Assembly (NCBI GenBank): GCA_026988525.1
Contig: JALSLC010000022.1
Location: 1 to 48,371 of the forward strand
Source: Archaeoglobaceae archaeon
GTDB lineage: Archaea; Halobacteriota; Archaeoglobi; Archaeoglobales; Archaeoglobaceae
Direction of reading: 5' to 3'
Length of the DNA: 48,371 bases
Shown piece by piece: positions 24,096-33,853 of this stretch (position 1 is its first letter; each line of letters starts with the position of its first letter). A program made the translations under genes and the position numbers. The notes beneath the pieces are model-generated. The model saw only the letters and a program-made list of their open reading frames with translations, was not told the DNA's origin and searched no databases.

Positions 24096-25789
24096 TGATA
24101 CTATCTAAAATGGATTACGAAAATGCAAATAAAAAAGAATACTTGTTGATTAAAAACAATTGTTACTCATCTTCAAGTTTAGCAGGAAATACGAGAAAAT
24201 ACCATGGATTACTAGTCAAAAACGATTACGTTATTCTATCAGCCATTGACGATTATGTATTCGATAAGAGACTGTCATGTTTTGAATTTAGCAACTGTCT
24301 TGATTGTGAGTGTTTAAAGTACACTTATTCTTACGTTCATCCTGCTGAGTTTCACTATTGGTTTTCAGATGTTTTTGTAAAGAAAAAAATAGTTTTAGAG
24401 GATGGTTTTGTTAGTATAATATATTCATCAAGTGAGCCGGTTGAATTTAAGTTGATTCCACTGTTTGCTATGAGAGAAATTCATCAAACAAGAAAAAACT
24501 TTGAAGATGTGTCTTTCGGGAATATGGTTATAAAATCCAAAGATGAGAGTGCTATTTTGAAGATTTTAGCTTCAGAATTAAACATTGAAAGAGTAGATTA
24601 CATCTACTGGAACGTAGAATATAGAAGAGATAGGGAAAGAGGTTACGAATTTAGAGAAAATTTGTATGCTCCAATAAAAATAGTTGCTAACACTGACAAA
24701 ATAGAAGTGAGAGTTGGAGATTTGAATAAAAATGAAGTAAACATTCCAAATAAGTTGAACTTCTTTAACCCAGTAGAAATGTTGGAGATGGCATGCGACT
24801 CTTTTTTGAGAGATGGTTACATTGTAGCTGGATACCACTGGTTTATAGATGGCTGGGGTAGAGATACGTTTGTAAGCATTCCCGGATTACTGTTAGAGAG
24901 GGGTAAATTTGACTGTGCAAAAAAAATTTTTCTTAATTTTGCAAGAAAGATTAAAGATGGACTAATTCCAAATAAACTAAAAGATTTGGATTACAATTCA
25001 AGTGATGCAAGTTTGTGGTTTATTTACGCTTTAAAGAAGTTTTACGAAAAAACAGGAGATAAAAATTTTATATATAGATTAAAAGTATATGTTGAGGAAA
25101 TAGTGGAGTTTTATCCAAACAGCGATGTCGCAAAATTAAAAGGAAATTTAATATATGTAAAACCAAAAACTACGTGGATGGATACTAAGTACACACCGAG
25201 AGATGGTTGTCCGGTAGAAATTAATGCTCTATGGATAAATGCCTTAGACTTCTCAGATAGACTTGGAATAGATATACCTACTAACGTAGAAGACTCAATA
25301 CAAAAGTTCAAAAAAGTGTTTTGGAATAGACAGTACTTCAAAGATTTAAAAGATGATGAGTCATTTAGGCCAAATCAAGTAATTGCCTTATCGATACTGT
25401 CGGATATTGAAAGATTTCCAGAAGCAAAAAATGTTTTTTACATGGTTAAGAAGAAGCTTCTCACACCCTACGGATTGAGGACACTTTCACCAGATCACAA
25501 AGAATATAGAGGCAAGTTTATTGGAGATGAGAGCTATCATAACGGTTGCGTATGGCCATGGCTTCTTGGATTTTACATCGATCTTGGATTAAAATACAAT
25601 ATAAAAATTGAACCCGAAATTTTAATGCCTTTATTTTCACACATTTACGAGGCTGGAATAGGATTTATTTCAGAAATATTTGATGGAGATGCTCCGCATA
25701 CTCCAGAGGGGTGTATTGCTCAAGCTTGGAGCGTTGCTGAAGTGTATAGAGCATTTAAAATGTTAAGCTACCCTCTCAATAAAACCTAA
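24095..25789 (+). CDS. Glycogen debranching enzyme (amylo-alpha-1,6-glucosidase)
   Basis: A 564-residue enzyme with the N-terminal GDE domain (SSSLAGNTRKYHGLLV) and a C-terminal alpha/alpha-barrel containing WFIDGWGRDTFVSIPGL, TWMDTKYTPRDGCPVEINAL and GDESYHNGCVWPWLLGFY. It would remove alpha-1,6-linked glucose from glycogen. It is the last gene of the operon; 25 bases follow before nrdJ. Confidence 0.9.
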   Translation: MILSKMDYENANKKEYLLIKNNCYSSSSLAGNTRKYHGLLVKNDYVILSAIDDYVFDKRLSCFEFSNCLDCECLKYTYSYVHPAEFHYWFSDVFVKKKIVLEDGFVSIIYSSSEPVEFKLIPLFAMREIHQTRKNFEDVSFGNMVIKSKDESAILKILASELNIERVDYIYWNVEYRRDRERGYEFRENLYAPIKIVANTDKIEVRVGDLNKNEVNIPNKLNFFNPVEMLEMACDSFLRDGYIVAGYHWFIDGWGRDTFVSIPGLLLERGKFDCAKKIFLNFARKIKDGLIPNKLKDLDYNSSDASLWFIYALKKFYEKTGDKNFIYRLKVYVEEIVEFYPNSDVAKLKGNLIYVKPKTTWMDTKYTPRDGCPVEINALWINALDFSDRLGIDIPTNVEDSIQKFKKVFWNRQYFKDLKDDESFRPNQVIALSILSDIERFPEAKNVFYMVKKKLLTPYGLRTLSPDHKEYRGKFIGDESYHNGCVWPWLLGFYIDLGLKYNIKIEPEILMPLFSHIYEAGIGFISEIFDGDAPHTPEGCIAQAWSVAEVYRAFKMLSYPLNKT

Positions 25790-25814
25790 TAACTGAGGGT
25801 ACAAAAGTTAGTTC

Positions 25815-28052
25815 ATGAGGCTAACCAAAACAGCTGAAGTTGTACTAAAAAAGAGGTACCTCCTCAGGAATGAAAAGGGAGAGATAATAGAAACACCAGA
25901 AGAAATGCTTTGGAGAGTAGCTAAGGCTGTCGCTTCTGCTGAAGAGAAATACGATGGAGACAGTGAAACTATGGCAAAAGCATTCTTCAATATAATGGAT
26001 GAACAGTTGTTCCTACCAAACTCTCCAACTTTGATGAATGCGGGAACGGGTTTAAACTTATCTGCATGCTTCGTTATACCTGTAGAGGACTCGATAGATG
26101 GAATATTTAAAGCTTTATGGGATATGGCAAAAGTTCAAAAGAGTGGAGGAGGAACTGGTTTTTCATTTTCAAAATTAAGGCCTAGAGGTGATATAGTTCA
26201 CTCAACCAAAGGTGTTGCCAGCGGCCCTGTAAGTTTCATGAAAATATTCGATGCTGCAACTGAACAGATAAAACAGGGTGGAAAGAGAAGAGGAGCAAAT
26301 ATGGGTGTACTAAACGTACACCATCCAGATATAGAAGAATTCATAAAAGCTAAGTGGGAAGAAGGAGTTTTAAGAAACTTCAACATCAGCGTAGGAGTTA
26401 CAGACGAGTTCATGAAAGCCTTAAAGGAGAACAGAGATTACCCCCTAATAAATCCAAGAACCGGTGAAGAAGTGAAAAGGATCCAAGCAAGGAAGATATT
26501 CGATATGATAGTCGAAGGTGCATGGAGAAATGGAGAACCGGGCATGATATTTCTTGATACGATAAACAAACATAATCCAACACCACATGTAGGAAAGATT
26601 GAAGCTACAAATCCCTGCGGGGAGCAGCCACTCCTCCCATACGAATCATGCAACCTCGGATCAATTAACGTTTCAGCTTTTGTAAAAGGAAAGGATTTCG
26701 ACTGGGACAGGTTAAAAGAAGTTGTACATCTCGCAACAAGATTCTTAGATGATGTTATAGACGTTAATTCTTATCCTCTAAAAGAAATTGAAGAAAAGAC
26801 TCTCGCAAACAGAAAGATAGGTTTAGGAATTATGGGTTTTGCTGATGCCCTATTCAAGATGAACATACCATACGATAGCGAAGACGCATTAAAAATAGCA
26901 GAAAAACTCATGTCGTTCATACAAAGAGAATCTCACTTTGCATCTCAGCAACTTGCTGAAGAGAGGGGGGTTTTTCCCAACTGGAAGGGAAGTGTTTGGG
27001 AGAAAAAGGGAATAAAAATGAGAAATGCTACTACAACTACAATAGCCCCAACTGGTACTATAAGCATAATTGCCGGTTGTTCATCAGGAATAGAGCCGGT
27101 ATATGCTTTAGCTTTTAAGAGGATGAACATACTCGACGGAGAAGAGTTTTTTGAAGTGAATCCAATTTTTGAAGAAGTTCTTAAAAAATTAGGACTTTAC
27201 AACGATGAAATATTAAGCAAAATAGCTGAAGAAGGAAGCATTCAAGAAATAAATGAAATTCCAGAAAACATTAGAAGAGTGTTTAAATGTGCTCTCGATA
27301 TATCTCCAGAGTGGCATGTGAGAATGCAGGCATCTTTCCAAAAATACACGGACAATGCAGTTTCAAAGACAATAAACATGCCGAACCATGCTACAAAGAG
27401 GGATGTAGAAATGGCATTTTTACTCGCATACGAACTTGGATGTAAAGGTATAACTGTTTACAGAGATGGTAGCAGAGAAGAGCAAGTCTTGGCTAAAGCT
27501 AAGAAAAAAGAGGAAAAAGAAATAAGAGGCAGAATTGTAAAAGGCCAGTACATAGAACCAAGACCAAGACCAAAAGTAACTACTGGAACTACTATAGAAA
27601 CAAAAACTGGATGCGGATCTTTATACGTAACTATTAACGAAGATGATTATGGAATTGCTGAAGTATTCGTTCAACTCGGAAAAAGCGGAGGTTGTGCAGC
27701 ATCACAGACAGAAGCAATAGGAAGACTACTAAGCGTAGCTTTAAGAAGTCAGGTCAATCCTTACGCTTTAATAAGACAGTTAAAAGGAATAAGATGCCCA
27801 TCCATTGGTTTTGACAATGGGGAAATAATTACCTCCTGTGCTGATGGAGTAGCCAAAGTTCTTGAGAAATATCTAAAAGGTGAATTTACAAGCAAGAGGA
27901 CTGACGGTATTAAGCCACTAACAGAGTTTATGGAAAATAAAAGGCAAAAAACAAAGATGATTGGTGGAGTTTGTCCTGAGTGTGGTAATGTATTAGAATA
28001 TGGAGAAGGTTGCATGATTTGTAAAATGTGTGGGTTTACAAAGTGTGGATAA
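25815..28052 (+). CDS. nrdJ: Adenosylcobalamin-dependent ribonucleotide reductase
   Basis: A 745-residue class II ribonucleoside reductase. It shows LPNSPTLMNAG, GLNLSACFVIPVEDS (redox Cys), the active-site ATNPCGEQPLLPYE, and APTGTISIIAGCSSGIEP. The C terminus carries a zinc-like CPECG/CMICKMCG tail. It makes deoxynucleotides without oxygen and needs B12. No intein interrupts the catalytic sites. Confidence 0.95.
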   Translation: MRLTKTAEVVLKKRYLLRNEKGEIIETPEEMLWRVAKAVASAEEKYDGDSETMAKAFFNIMDEQLFLPNSPTLMNAGTGLNLSACFVIPVEDSIDGIFKALWDMAKVQKSGGGTGFSFSKLRPRGDIVHSTKGVASGPVSFMKIFDAATEQIKQGGKRRGANMGVLNVHHPDIEEFIKAKWEEGVLRNFNISVGVTDEFMKALKENRDYPLINPRTGEEVKRIQARKIFDMIVEGAWRNGEPGMIFLDTINKHNPTPHVGKIEATNPCGEQPLLPYESCNLGSINVSAFVKGKDFDWDRLKEVVHLATRFLDDVIDVNSYPLKEIEEKTLANRKIGLGIMGFADALFKMNIPYDSEDALKIAEKLMSFIQRESHFASQQLAEERGVFPNWKGSVWEKKGIKMRNATTTTIAPTGTISIIAGCSSGIEPVYALAFKRMNILDGEEFFEVNPIFEEVLKKLGLYNDEILSKIAEEGSIQEINEIPENIRRVFKCALDISPEWHVRMQASFQKYTDNAVSKTINMPNHATKRDVEMAFLLAYELGCKGITVYRDGSREEQVLAKAKKKEEKEIRGRIVKGQYIEPRPRPKVTTGTTIETKTGCGSLYVTINEDDYGIAEVFVQLGKSGGCAASQTEAIGRLLSVALRSQVNPYALIRQLKGIRCPSIGFDNGEIITSCADGVAKVLEKYLKGEFTSKRTDGIKPLTEFMENKRQKTKMIGGVCPECGNVLEYGEGCMICKMCGFTKCG

Positions 28053-28106
28053 TTAGTATAGGTAAATTATGCCCCAAATGACAAATTAGGGCTACCAGAA
28101 TGAGTT

Positions 28107-28235
28107 ACAACCTAAAGATTTATATATTAGATATTCTGAAAAATGAAAGACATAGGATGGCCGGTGAGTTTGAGCAATTTGCGGGATGAATGTGTTTGAT
28201 AATTCAACAACCGGCCAGTATAGGAGGTGTGATGA
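28107..28235 (+). promoter_or_regulatory. Promoter and structured leader of the histone gene
   Basis: TTTATATAT (about 28110-28118) is a likely TATA box, leaving a leader of about 95 bases, long for this genome. The leader has complementary ends GGCCGGT (28159-28165) and ACCGGCC (28210-28216), then AGGAGGTGTGATGA as ribosome site. Within it are two tiny frames: ATG at 28157 (10 codons, ending TGA) and ATG at 28190 overlapping the histone start. The stem could hide or expose the ribosome site. Confidence 0.45.
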
Positions 28236-28442
28236 ATGGGTGAATTGCCTCTTGCCCCAGTTGAAAGAATAATTAGAAATGCAGGGGCTCAGAGAGTTAG
28301 TGAAAGTGCTAAAAAGGCGCTTGCAGATGCAATAGAAGAATACGCAACCAAAGTTGCTAAGAGGGCTGTAGAGCTTGCAAATCATGCTGGTAGAAAGACT
28401 GTAAAGGCTGAAGATATAAAGATGGCTGCAAAAGAATTTTAA
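28236..28442 (+). CDS. Archaeal histone
   Basis: A 68-residue HMf-type histone: [14 protein letters not shown], then the central helix region, and the conserved C-terminal loop-helix [14 protein letters not shown]. It has a single histone fold with no tail. It forms dimers that wrap DNA. The start is set by AGGAGGTG just upstream. It ends in TAA, facing the radical SAM gene across a T-rich gap. Confidence 0.96.
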   Translation: MGELPLAPVERIIRNAGAQRVSESAKKALADAIEEYATKVAKRAVELANHAGRKTVKAEDIKMAAKEF

Positions 28443-28473
28443 ATTTTTATATTTTTTGTAAAATTTTTTATGC

Positions 28474-29529
28474 TTATGGAATTATTTCAGTTGTGTTGTT
28501 AAATTTTGGATATTGAAGATCTCTCAAATCAACCCTTCCTTCTTTTACATATCCTTTTATTCTTGGTATTACCCGCTCAATCTCATTTATCAGATGCTTA
28601 CAAGAACCACACACAAGTTTAAATCCTTCATCCCCCCAAAGTCTCTCCCTATTAAAAAATAGGCATCTACCTCCACATATTGTGGAAAAATTACAACTCT
28701 TACAAGGCTCTAAAATATCAACAAACTTTTTTATACCACTTTCCAAATCACCAAGTTTATTCCACTCGAATTCAGCACAAATTGGACAGGCTGTAATCTT
28801 ACCATCAGTTGTTATAGAGAATGATGTTTTACCAGCCCCACAAGGAGGAGATACGTTTGGTTCAAAAAGAAATGCCTTAAAAATACCAAGAAATGGTACA
28901 ATTCCTCTCACTACCCCATTTTCTATTTCTTTAACCCACCAATCTACAAGTTTCGATATTCCAGTATTGTATTCTTTTATCCAGCTACCAAAATCAGTCC
29001 ACAATCCATCAGGACTCCATACTGCATTAATTTGCCAGTGAACACGATCGAACCCGACGCTTAGCAAGTGTCTAACATCTCTAAAGATATCTGTTTTCTC
29101 GTTAGCAACCATTCTTGCAATTAAATCTCCACAATAAAATTTTTTTAACCATCTAACGTTTTCCATAACTTTTTCGTAAACTTCCCCTTTGTAATAGTCA
29201 TTAACTTCCTTAACACCATCAATAGAAATGAGAATGGTAGATAACTTCTTAAGATACTTTTTCCTGACTTTTTTTAAGAATAAGCCATTTGTTTGCAGAA
29301 CAAAGTGCTTTGCATCAATTTCATCCATTATCTCTTCCATTAAACTTGGCCTCAATAAAGGTTCTCCACCATAAAAAGCTAAAATGGCATTTTCGTCTTT
29401 TTCTACAAAGTTTTTTAGAAGTTTCAAATCATAGGTTATTTCAGACGGCATTATGTTTGGATCAATACTGCCTCCACAGTATTTACAACTCAAATTACAT
29501 TTAGCTGTAAGAAATACAATGTACAACAT
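28474..29529 (-). CDS. Radical SAM/SPASM enzyme, probable peptide modifier
   Basis: A 351-residue radical SAM protein: CNLSCKYC cluster motif at residues 11-18, YGGEPLL for SAM binding, and a C-terminal cysteine-rich SPASM-like domain (CGAGKTS, CPIC, CKSCNFSTICGGRC, CGSC) for extra Fe-S clusters. It resembles archaeal enzymes annotated as the AF0577 peptide-modifying family. No precursor peptide gene was recognised next to it. It lies 4 bases from nop5. Confidence 0.85.
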   Translation of the reverse strand: MLYIVFLTAKCNLSCKYCGGSIDPNIMPSEITYDLKLLKNFVEKDENAILAFYGGEPLLRPSLMEEIMDEIDAKHFVLQTNGLFLKKVRKKYLKKLSTILISIDGVKEVNDYYKGEVYEKVMENVRWLKKFYCGDLIARMVANEKTDIFRDVRHLLSVGFDRVHWQINAVWSPDGLWTDFGSWIKEYNTGISKLVDWWVKEIENGVVRGIVPFLGIFKAFLFEPNVSPPCGAGKTSFSITTDGKITACPICAEFEWNKLGDLESGIKKFVDILEPCKSCNFSTICGGRCLFFNRERLWGDEGFKLVCGSCKHLINEIERVIPRIKGYVKEGRVDLRDLQYPKFNNTTEIIP

Positions 29530-29533
29530 AAAT

Positions 29534-30313
29534 TTAATTCCTCCTCAATTCCTCATACTTTTTACGAACACTCTGAGACAACTCTTCTCTCAATTCACCT
29601 GAAAAGTAGTCTATTCTTGCAGCTATTGCTACCTTAGCAGCCATATATCTGGACATTTTACCTCTTTTTTTCTTTGGCAGTGTTCTTATAAATGGATGCT
29701 GAAATATTACTCCGTGTTTTGGGAATTTAGCTTTCTTACCCCTTTTTACTCTTGCCATAGCTTTATACAAGCTTTTTTCCGCACCAAGAACTTGTATTGT
29801 GCTTGCAGGTAATTCAGCCAGTTTTTTTAAACTTCCTGCTTTTTCAAGTAACCTTGCCGCAACAATTCCGAGAATCGAATACAAATTTGGTGCTATTTTT
29901 TCAAGTATTTTCTCAATTTCATTTTCTACTTTGCTTCTAAGAACTCTAAGAGCTTTTATTTCCTCTCTTGTTAGATCACATATTTCACTCTCTCTAACTT
30001 CCTCAATATCTTCTACTTTATTCTCCAGCAGATTAATAATTTCGTCGAGCTCATCAAGTAGTTTTAAAAGATGTATTACATACAAATCTTCTCTTTTTAA
30101 TTCTTTTTCAGCTTTATTTTTGAAGAATTTTATTGCTTCTTTTCTTAAAGTAGAGTAGTATTCTTTTTCATCTTTAAAAACATCTTTTAATGCAACTTCT
30201 TTTAAGTTAAATGGTAGTTTTTTATTTTTTATATCAAATTTAATTCTCTTTTCAACAACTCTACTACCATCTTTATCACTTTCAACTACACCATACCAAA
30301 CTTCATACCTCAT
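29534..30313 (-). CDS. nop5: C/D box RNP scaffold Nop5 (Nop56/58 homologue)
   Basis: A 259-residue scaffold of the 2'-O-methylation RNP. A short N-terminal domain and a long coiled coil (about residues 75-145) are followed by the NOP domain with LPASTIQVLGAEKSLY, KHGVIFQHPFI and KMSRYMAAKVAIAARIDYF. It bridges L7Ae-bound guide RNA and fibrillarin. Fibrillarin, usually the next gene in archaea, is absent on both sides. The start overlaps the end of the beta-RFAP synthase gene by 11 bases. Confidence 0.93.
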   Translation of the reverse strand: MRYEVWYGVVESDKDGSRVVEKRIKFDIKNKKLPFNLKEVALKDVFKDEKEYYSTLRKEAIKFFKNKAEKELKREDLYVIHLLKLLDELDEIINLLENKVEDIEEVRESEICDLTREEIKALRVLRSKVENEIEKILEKIAPNLYSILGIVAARLLEKAGSLKKLAELPASTIQVLGAEKSLYKAMARVKRGKKAKFPKHGVIFQHPFIRTLPKKKRGKMSRYMAAKVAIAARIDYFSGELREELSQSVRKKYEELRRN

Positions 30314-31262
30314 TCAATTCAACCCTCGCTCCAGTGTTGTTTGGTGTGGCAATTAAAGTCTCGCATTCTATACCTTTCTCCTCAAAAAATTTTTTCATAT
30401 CTTTTAACAAAATTTTTCCTTCTTTTTCAGATTCAACAACAATGTATATGGCAGTTCCAGTAGAACTCATACCCGCCCCTTCAAATTGTTCTAAAAGTTC
30501 TGGAATTCCTATATCACTGTGCATATTCACTTCAATTTTCTTAAATCCAATTTTCTGAATTTTACTTATAGTTTTTCTGAACGAATCTATATCCTCTTCA
30601 ACAACAGATGGTAGAAGTTTCATTAAAATTATATGTGAAAGTTCTCTAACTTCTTCAATAGGTATTGGGCAGTTTTTTTCAAATAAATTAACTTCTCTCC
30701 TTCCAGCAAAACCTAAAACTTCAGGAATTACAATCGCAACTTTCCATGGAAAATCATATCTAAAAATTACTGGAGGAGGAGGGGCTTTGCTAAGAGAGGA
30801 TGGTGAAAAACCTTTTTTTACAGTTAAGCTATGCCCCCCATCTACAATGAAACCTCCTTTTTCAAAAACAGCAACACCTATGCCCGATGTACCACCTCTA
30901 CCTACTATTTTTGCAAGCTCCCTTACACTTAATTTAATACCAAAAAGTTCCGAATAAGCTTTTGCAATTGCAAGAGATAACTGAGTTCCGCTACCAAGAC
31001 CACAATGTGGTTTGTATTCTTCTAAAATACTAACTTCAGCCTCAAAACCAAAAACACTTTTCAATTTATTAAGTGTGTTTTCAGCCTTTTTCTTTAATTC
31101 CGTATTTTTTGAAATACACTTATTTTTTCCTTTTCTTAACTCAACTACTATGCTCGGTTGATTTAAAGCAAATCCAACACCACCATCAACTCTACCAATG
31201 CTACCATTTAAATCAATTAGAGTGATATGTATTCTTGAAGGTGTTTTTACTTTAATAAACAT
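30303..31262 (-). CDS. Beta-ribofuranosylaminobenzene 5'-phosphate synthase
   Basis: A 319-residue GHMP-fold enzyme making the first committed intermediate of (tetrahydro)methanopterin from PRPP and 4-hydroxy- or 4-aminobenzoate. It shows the N-terminal TPSRIHITLIDLNG, PHCGLGSGTQLSLAIA, GRGGTSGIGVAVFEKGGF and GMSSTGTAIY. Its presence supports a methanopterin-using host. It ends in TGA within nop5's start. Confidence 0.92.
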   Translation of the reverse strand: MFIKVKTPSRIHITLIDLNGSIGRVDGGVGFALNQPSIVVELRKGKNKCISKNTELKKKAENTLNKLKSVFGFEAEVSILEEYKPHCGLGSGTQLSLAIAKAYSELFGIKLSVRELAKIVGRGGTSGIGVAVFEKGGFIVDGGHSLTVKKGFSPSSLSKAPPPPVIFRYDFPWKVAIVIPEVLGFAGRREVNLFEKNCPIPIEEVRELSHIILMKLLPSVVEEDIDSFRKTISKIQKIGFKKIEVNMHSDIGIPELLEQFEGAGMSSTGTAIYIVVESEKEGKILLKDMKKFFEEKGIECETLIATPNNTGARVELNEV

Positions 31263-31293
31263 GATAAATTTCTCAGTTGGAATGCTAATAAAT

Positions 31294-31599
31294 TTAACGT
31301 CTATTACGAATAGGCACTCTTTTCACATTTCCACAATTTAAGCATGTAATAATAACCCTGCTTTTTTTAATTCTAACCCTAATTCTATCGTGTCTATATG
31401 GGTAAAAGCATTTCTTACAAAAGTTTCTTAATTCTTTAGGTATTTTTACTCTATATTTCATTGCAATCTTCCTTGCCAAAATTATATATCTTCTTGATAA
31501 ATCATAATCCTCAAATTTTATTTTTTCAGACATTTCAATAAGTTTTTTAATTCTCAATTCAGCCAATTCTCTTTCAAGTTTTTTTTCTCTCCTTAGCAT
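31294..31599 (-). CDS. rnp4: RNase P protein component 4
   Basis: A 101-residue Rpp21/Rnp4 subunit of RNase P. Helical N terminus rich in charged residues, then a zinc ribbon made by CKKCFYPY (about residue 63) and CLNCGNVKRVP (about 91). It helps 5' maturation of tRNAs, paired with Rnp1. Length is normal for the family. Confidence 0.9.
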   Translation of the reverse strand: MLRREKKLERELAELRIKKLIEMSEKIKFEDYDLSRRYIILARKIAMKYRVKIPKELRNFCKKCFYPYRHDRIRVRIKKSRVIITCLNCGNVKRVPIRNRR

Positions 31600-31632
31600 C
31601 TAAGATTTTTCAAAAACTCGGCTTATAAAATC

Positions 31633-32613
31633 TTACCTATTGATAACGAGATAAATAACAATAGGTGCTCCAAAAAGAGATGTAACAACACTAATTGGGA
31701 GTTCTATAGGATTTAAAAGCATTCTAGCAATTATATCACATAAGACAGTTATAGATGCTCCAGCAAGCGCTGAAGCTGGTATTAATATGAAGTGGTTGGA
31801 CGTTTTAAAAAACAGTCTTACTATGTGTGGCACAGCTAAACCTACGAATGCAATTATACCACAGTATGCTGTTACTACAGCTGTTAAAATAGCAGAAATA
31901 CACATTATTGCAATTCTTACAACTTTAACATTAATTCCCATTGTTTTTGCGTATTCCTCTCCCAGAAGTAGTGCATTTAAAGATTTAGAAAGAAAAAAAG
32001 AAGAAACTATAACAGGCAGTAAGATTATTAACATAAACTCAAGGTAAGACCAAGTAACTCCCGAAAATGTTCCAAAACTCCATAAAATGTATATCTGAAC
32101 ATTTCTTGCATTTGCAAAAGTTATTAAAATCTGATCAACTGCAGAGAATGCATAACCTATCATTAACCCTACAATCAATAGAGTTACTCCACTTCTAACC
32201 TTAGCTGCAACAAGAACTAAAACCAATATTGCTATAGCAGATCCAAGAAGGGCTGAAACTACGAAAGCTGGAGCGTAAAAAGAGAAATTTGGAACTAAAA
32301 TCACACCCGCCAAGATATAAAGTGCAACACCAAAAGATGCTGCTGAAGATATACCAAGAACGTATGGGCCAGCAAGCGGATTTCTGAAATACGTTTGTAA
32401 CAACAAACCTGAAACTGCTAAACTCGCTCCCGCTATTGCAGCAGCAAAAGTTCTTGGCATTCTAACTTCAAACACAATATATCCGAGAACATCATTTTTT
32501 CCTGAAAGAAACTTTATTAAATCAAAAATAGATGCGTTAACACTACCAATTATTATACCAAGAAAAATTGAAACTGTAAGCAAAATTAAAAGTAAAAATA
32601 ATTTTTTGGTCAT
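31633..32613 (-). CDS. FecCD/BtuC-type ABC transporter permease
   Basis: A 326-residue permease with about ten membrane helices. Family signatures are RMPRTFAAAIAGASLAVSG, RNPLAGPYVLGISSAASFG, and the C-terminal AFVGLAVPHIVRLFF, which contacts the ATPase. Substrate could be B12, haem or iron-siderophore. The start overlaps the binding-protein stop by 4 bases. The expected ATP-binding subunit is not next to it; rnp4 follows instead. Confidence 0.92.
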   Translation of the reverse strand: MTKKLFLLLILLTVSIFLGIIIGSVNASIFDLIKFLSGKNDVLGYIVFEVRMPRTFAAAIAGASLAVSGLLLQTYFRNPLAGPYVLGISSAASFGVALYILAGVILVPNFSFYAPAFVVSALLGSAIAILVLVLVAAKVRSGVTLLIVGLMIGYAFSAVDQILITFANARNVQIYILWSFGTFSGVTWSYLEFMLIILLPVIVSSFFLSKSLNALLLGEEYAKTMGINVKVVRIAIMCISAILTAVVTAYCGIIAFVGLAVPHIVRLFFKTSNHFILIPASALAGASITVLCDIIARMLLNPIELPISVVTSLFGAPIVIYLVINR

Positions 32614-33734
32614 TTTAATCTAACAAAGTAGTGTGGTTTGTAGCCTCTAAATAAGTTTGGATGTGTTATTGCTGCTAAATCTTCGATTACTCGATCAGTA
32701 TGTATATAACCAAGTTGCCAGTAATCGGGAGTTATATTGTAAATTCTGCCATCTTTAAACGCCTTTATTTCAGTTAATCTAGGATCTATATTTTTTATGT
32801 ACGTAAGATTTTTTGCAAAATACGATGCATAAATGAAGTAGTCTGCATTATTCGCTATTTTAATTAGATTTGCTATATTAGTAGTTGTATATGCTGAACC
32901 ATTAAATCCCAAGTAAGTACATCCAGCATCTCTTACCATGTTTGCTACATAAGACGTATTTGAAGGCATATATACTCTACCATGCCATATCAAAGCCCAT
33001 ACTAACGTTGGTCTGTTCGCATCTTTTACTTTTTCTTTAATTTTAGTTATATTTTCAACTATTCTGTTAAAGTATTTACAAGCTATGCTCTCTTTTCCAG
33101 TTATAGCTCCAAAAAACTTAACCCATTCAACTCTGCCAAGAGGTGTATTTTCCTTCCACTCACTATCAATAACAAAAGGCACATTTAACTCTTTAAGTTT
33201 CTCTGCAACTTTATAGTTGTTCATAGCAACGTAAATGACAACTAAATCTGGATGAAGTTTCAATATTTTTTCATAATCTGGATTGTAAGGACTTCCAACA
33301 TTCAAAATTTTACCTTCTTTTAGTTTTTCGGCTACATCCTTAAAGTATATTTTGTAGTTACCACCATACATAAATCCGACTAAGCAATTTGTAGCATTAA
33401 TAGCCTCCAGCATAGCTAAATGAGTAGATGACATAACTATTAGTCTTTTAACTGGAATTTTAATGTAAATAGGATTTTTTACAAAACTTATATTTGGCTT
33501 TGTGCCATTATAAAGAATATAGACATTCCACTTTTTATCATTTTTTACATATAAAATATAACCTCTACTATTTTCTGCTTTGAATGGTATTAATTTAAAA
33601 TTTTTTGCATATTTAACCAAATTATGTTTTAATAAAATATTTAAATTATTTTTTTCTTTCTGTTTTTGAGTGCAACCTGAAATCAATGCTACAACAATTA
33701 GAAGCAGTGCTATTTTTTTCAAAGTCATTGACAT
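32610..33734 (-). CDS. Substrate-binding lipoprotein of an ABC transporter
   Basis: A 374-residue periplasmic-binding (PF01497-type) protein with a lipobox-like signal ending in ALISGC (residues 16-21). The body has the two-lobe fold signatures: IVMSSTHLAMLEAI, the segment LNVGSPYNPDYEKILKLHPD, and LGRVEWVKFFGAITGKE. It catches cobalamin, haem or ferric siderophore and hands it to the permease encoded next. Genes for B12-type transport near a B12-dependent reductase may be coincidental. Confidence 0.88.
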   Translation of the reverse strand: MSMTLKKIALLLIVVALISGCTQKQKEKNNLNILLKHNLVKYAKNFKLIPFKAENSRGYILYVKNDKKWNVYILYNGTKPNISFVKNPIYIKIPVKRLIVMSSTHLAMLEAINATNCLVGFMYGGNYKIYFKDVAEKLKEGKILNVGSPYNPDYEKILKLHPDLVVIYVAMNNYKVAEKLKELNVPFVIDSEWKENTPLGRVEWVKFFGAITGKESIACKYFNRIVENITKIKEKVKDANRPTLVWALIWHGRVYMPSNTSYVANMVRDAGCTYLGFNGSAYTTTNIANLIKIANNADYFIYASYFAKNLTYIKNIDPRLTEIKAFKDGRIYNITPDYWQLGYIHTDRVIEDLAAITHPNLFRGYKPHYFVRLK

Positions 33735-33853
33735 ATCATCAAATAATTTTGACTATTTATATTTTATGCGAAATTTTAAAATTATATAAATAAATAAACT
33801 ATCTAAATATACCAAACCAAAAGCCTTAATCACGATAGACCAAACTAAGAACA

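Noticed and set aside
28069-28140. Tiny ORF MPQMTN-TAG with an in-frame continuation before the histone promoter
   Set aside because: It overlaps the histone TATA box, is very short and has no good ribosome site; the TAG-split pattern here is probably chance.
28159-28216. C/D box small RNA in the histone leader
   Set aside because: A terminal stem exists, but there is no proper box C (RTGATGA) and box D (CTGA) in the right places.
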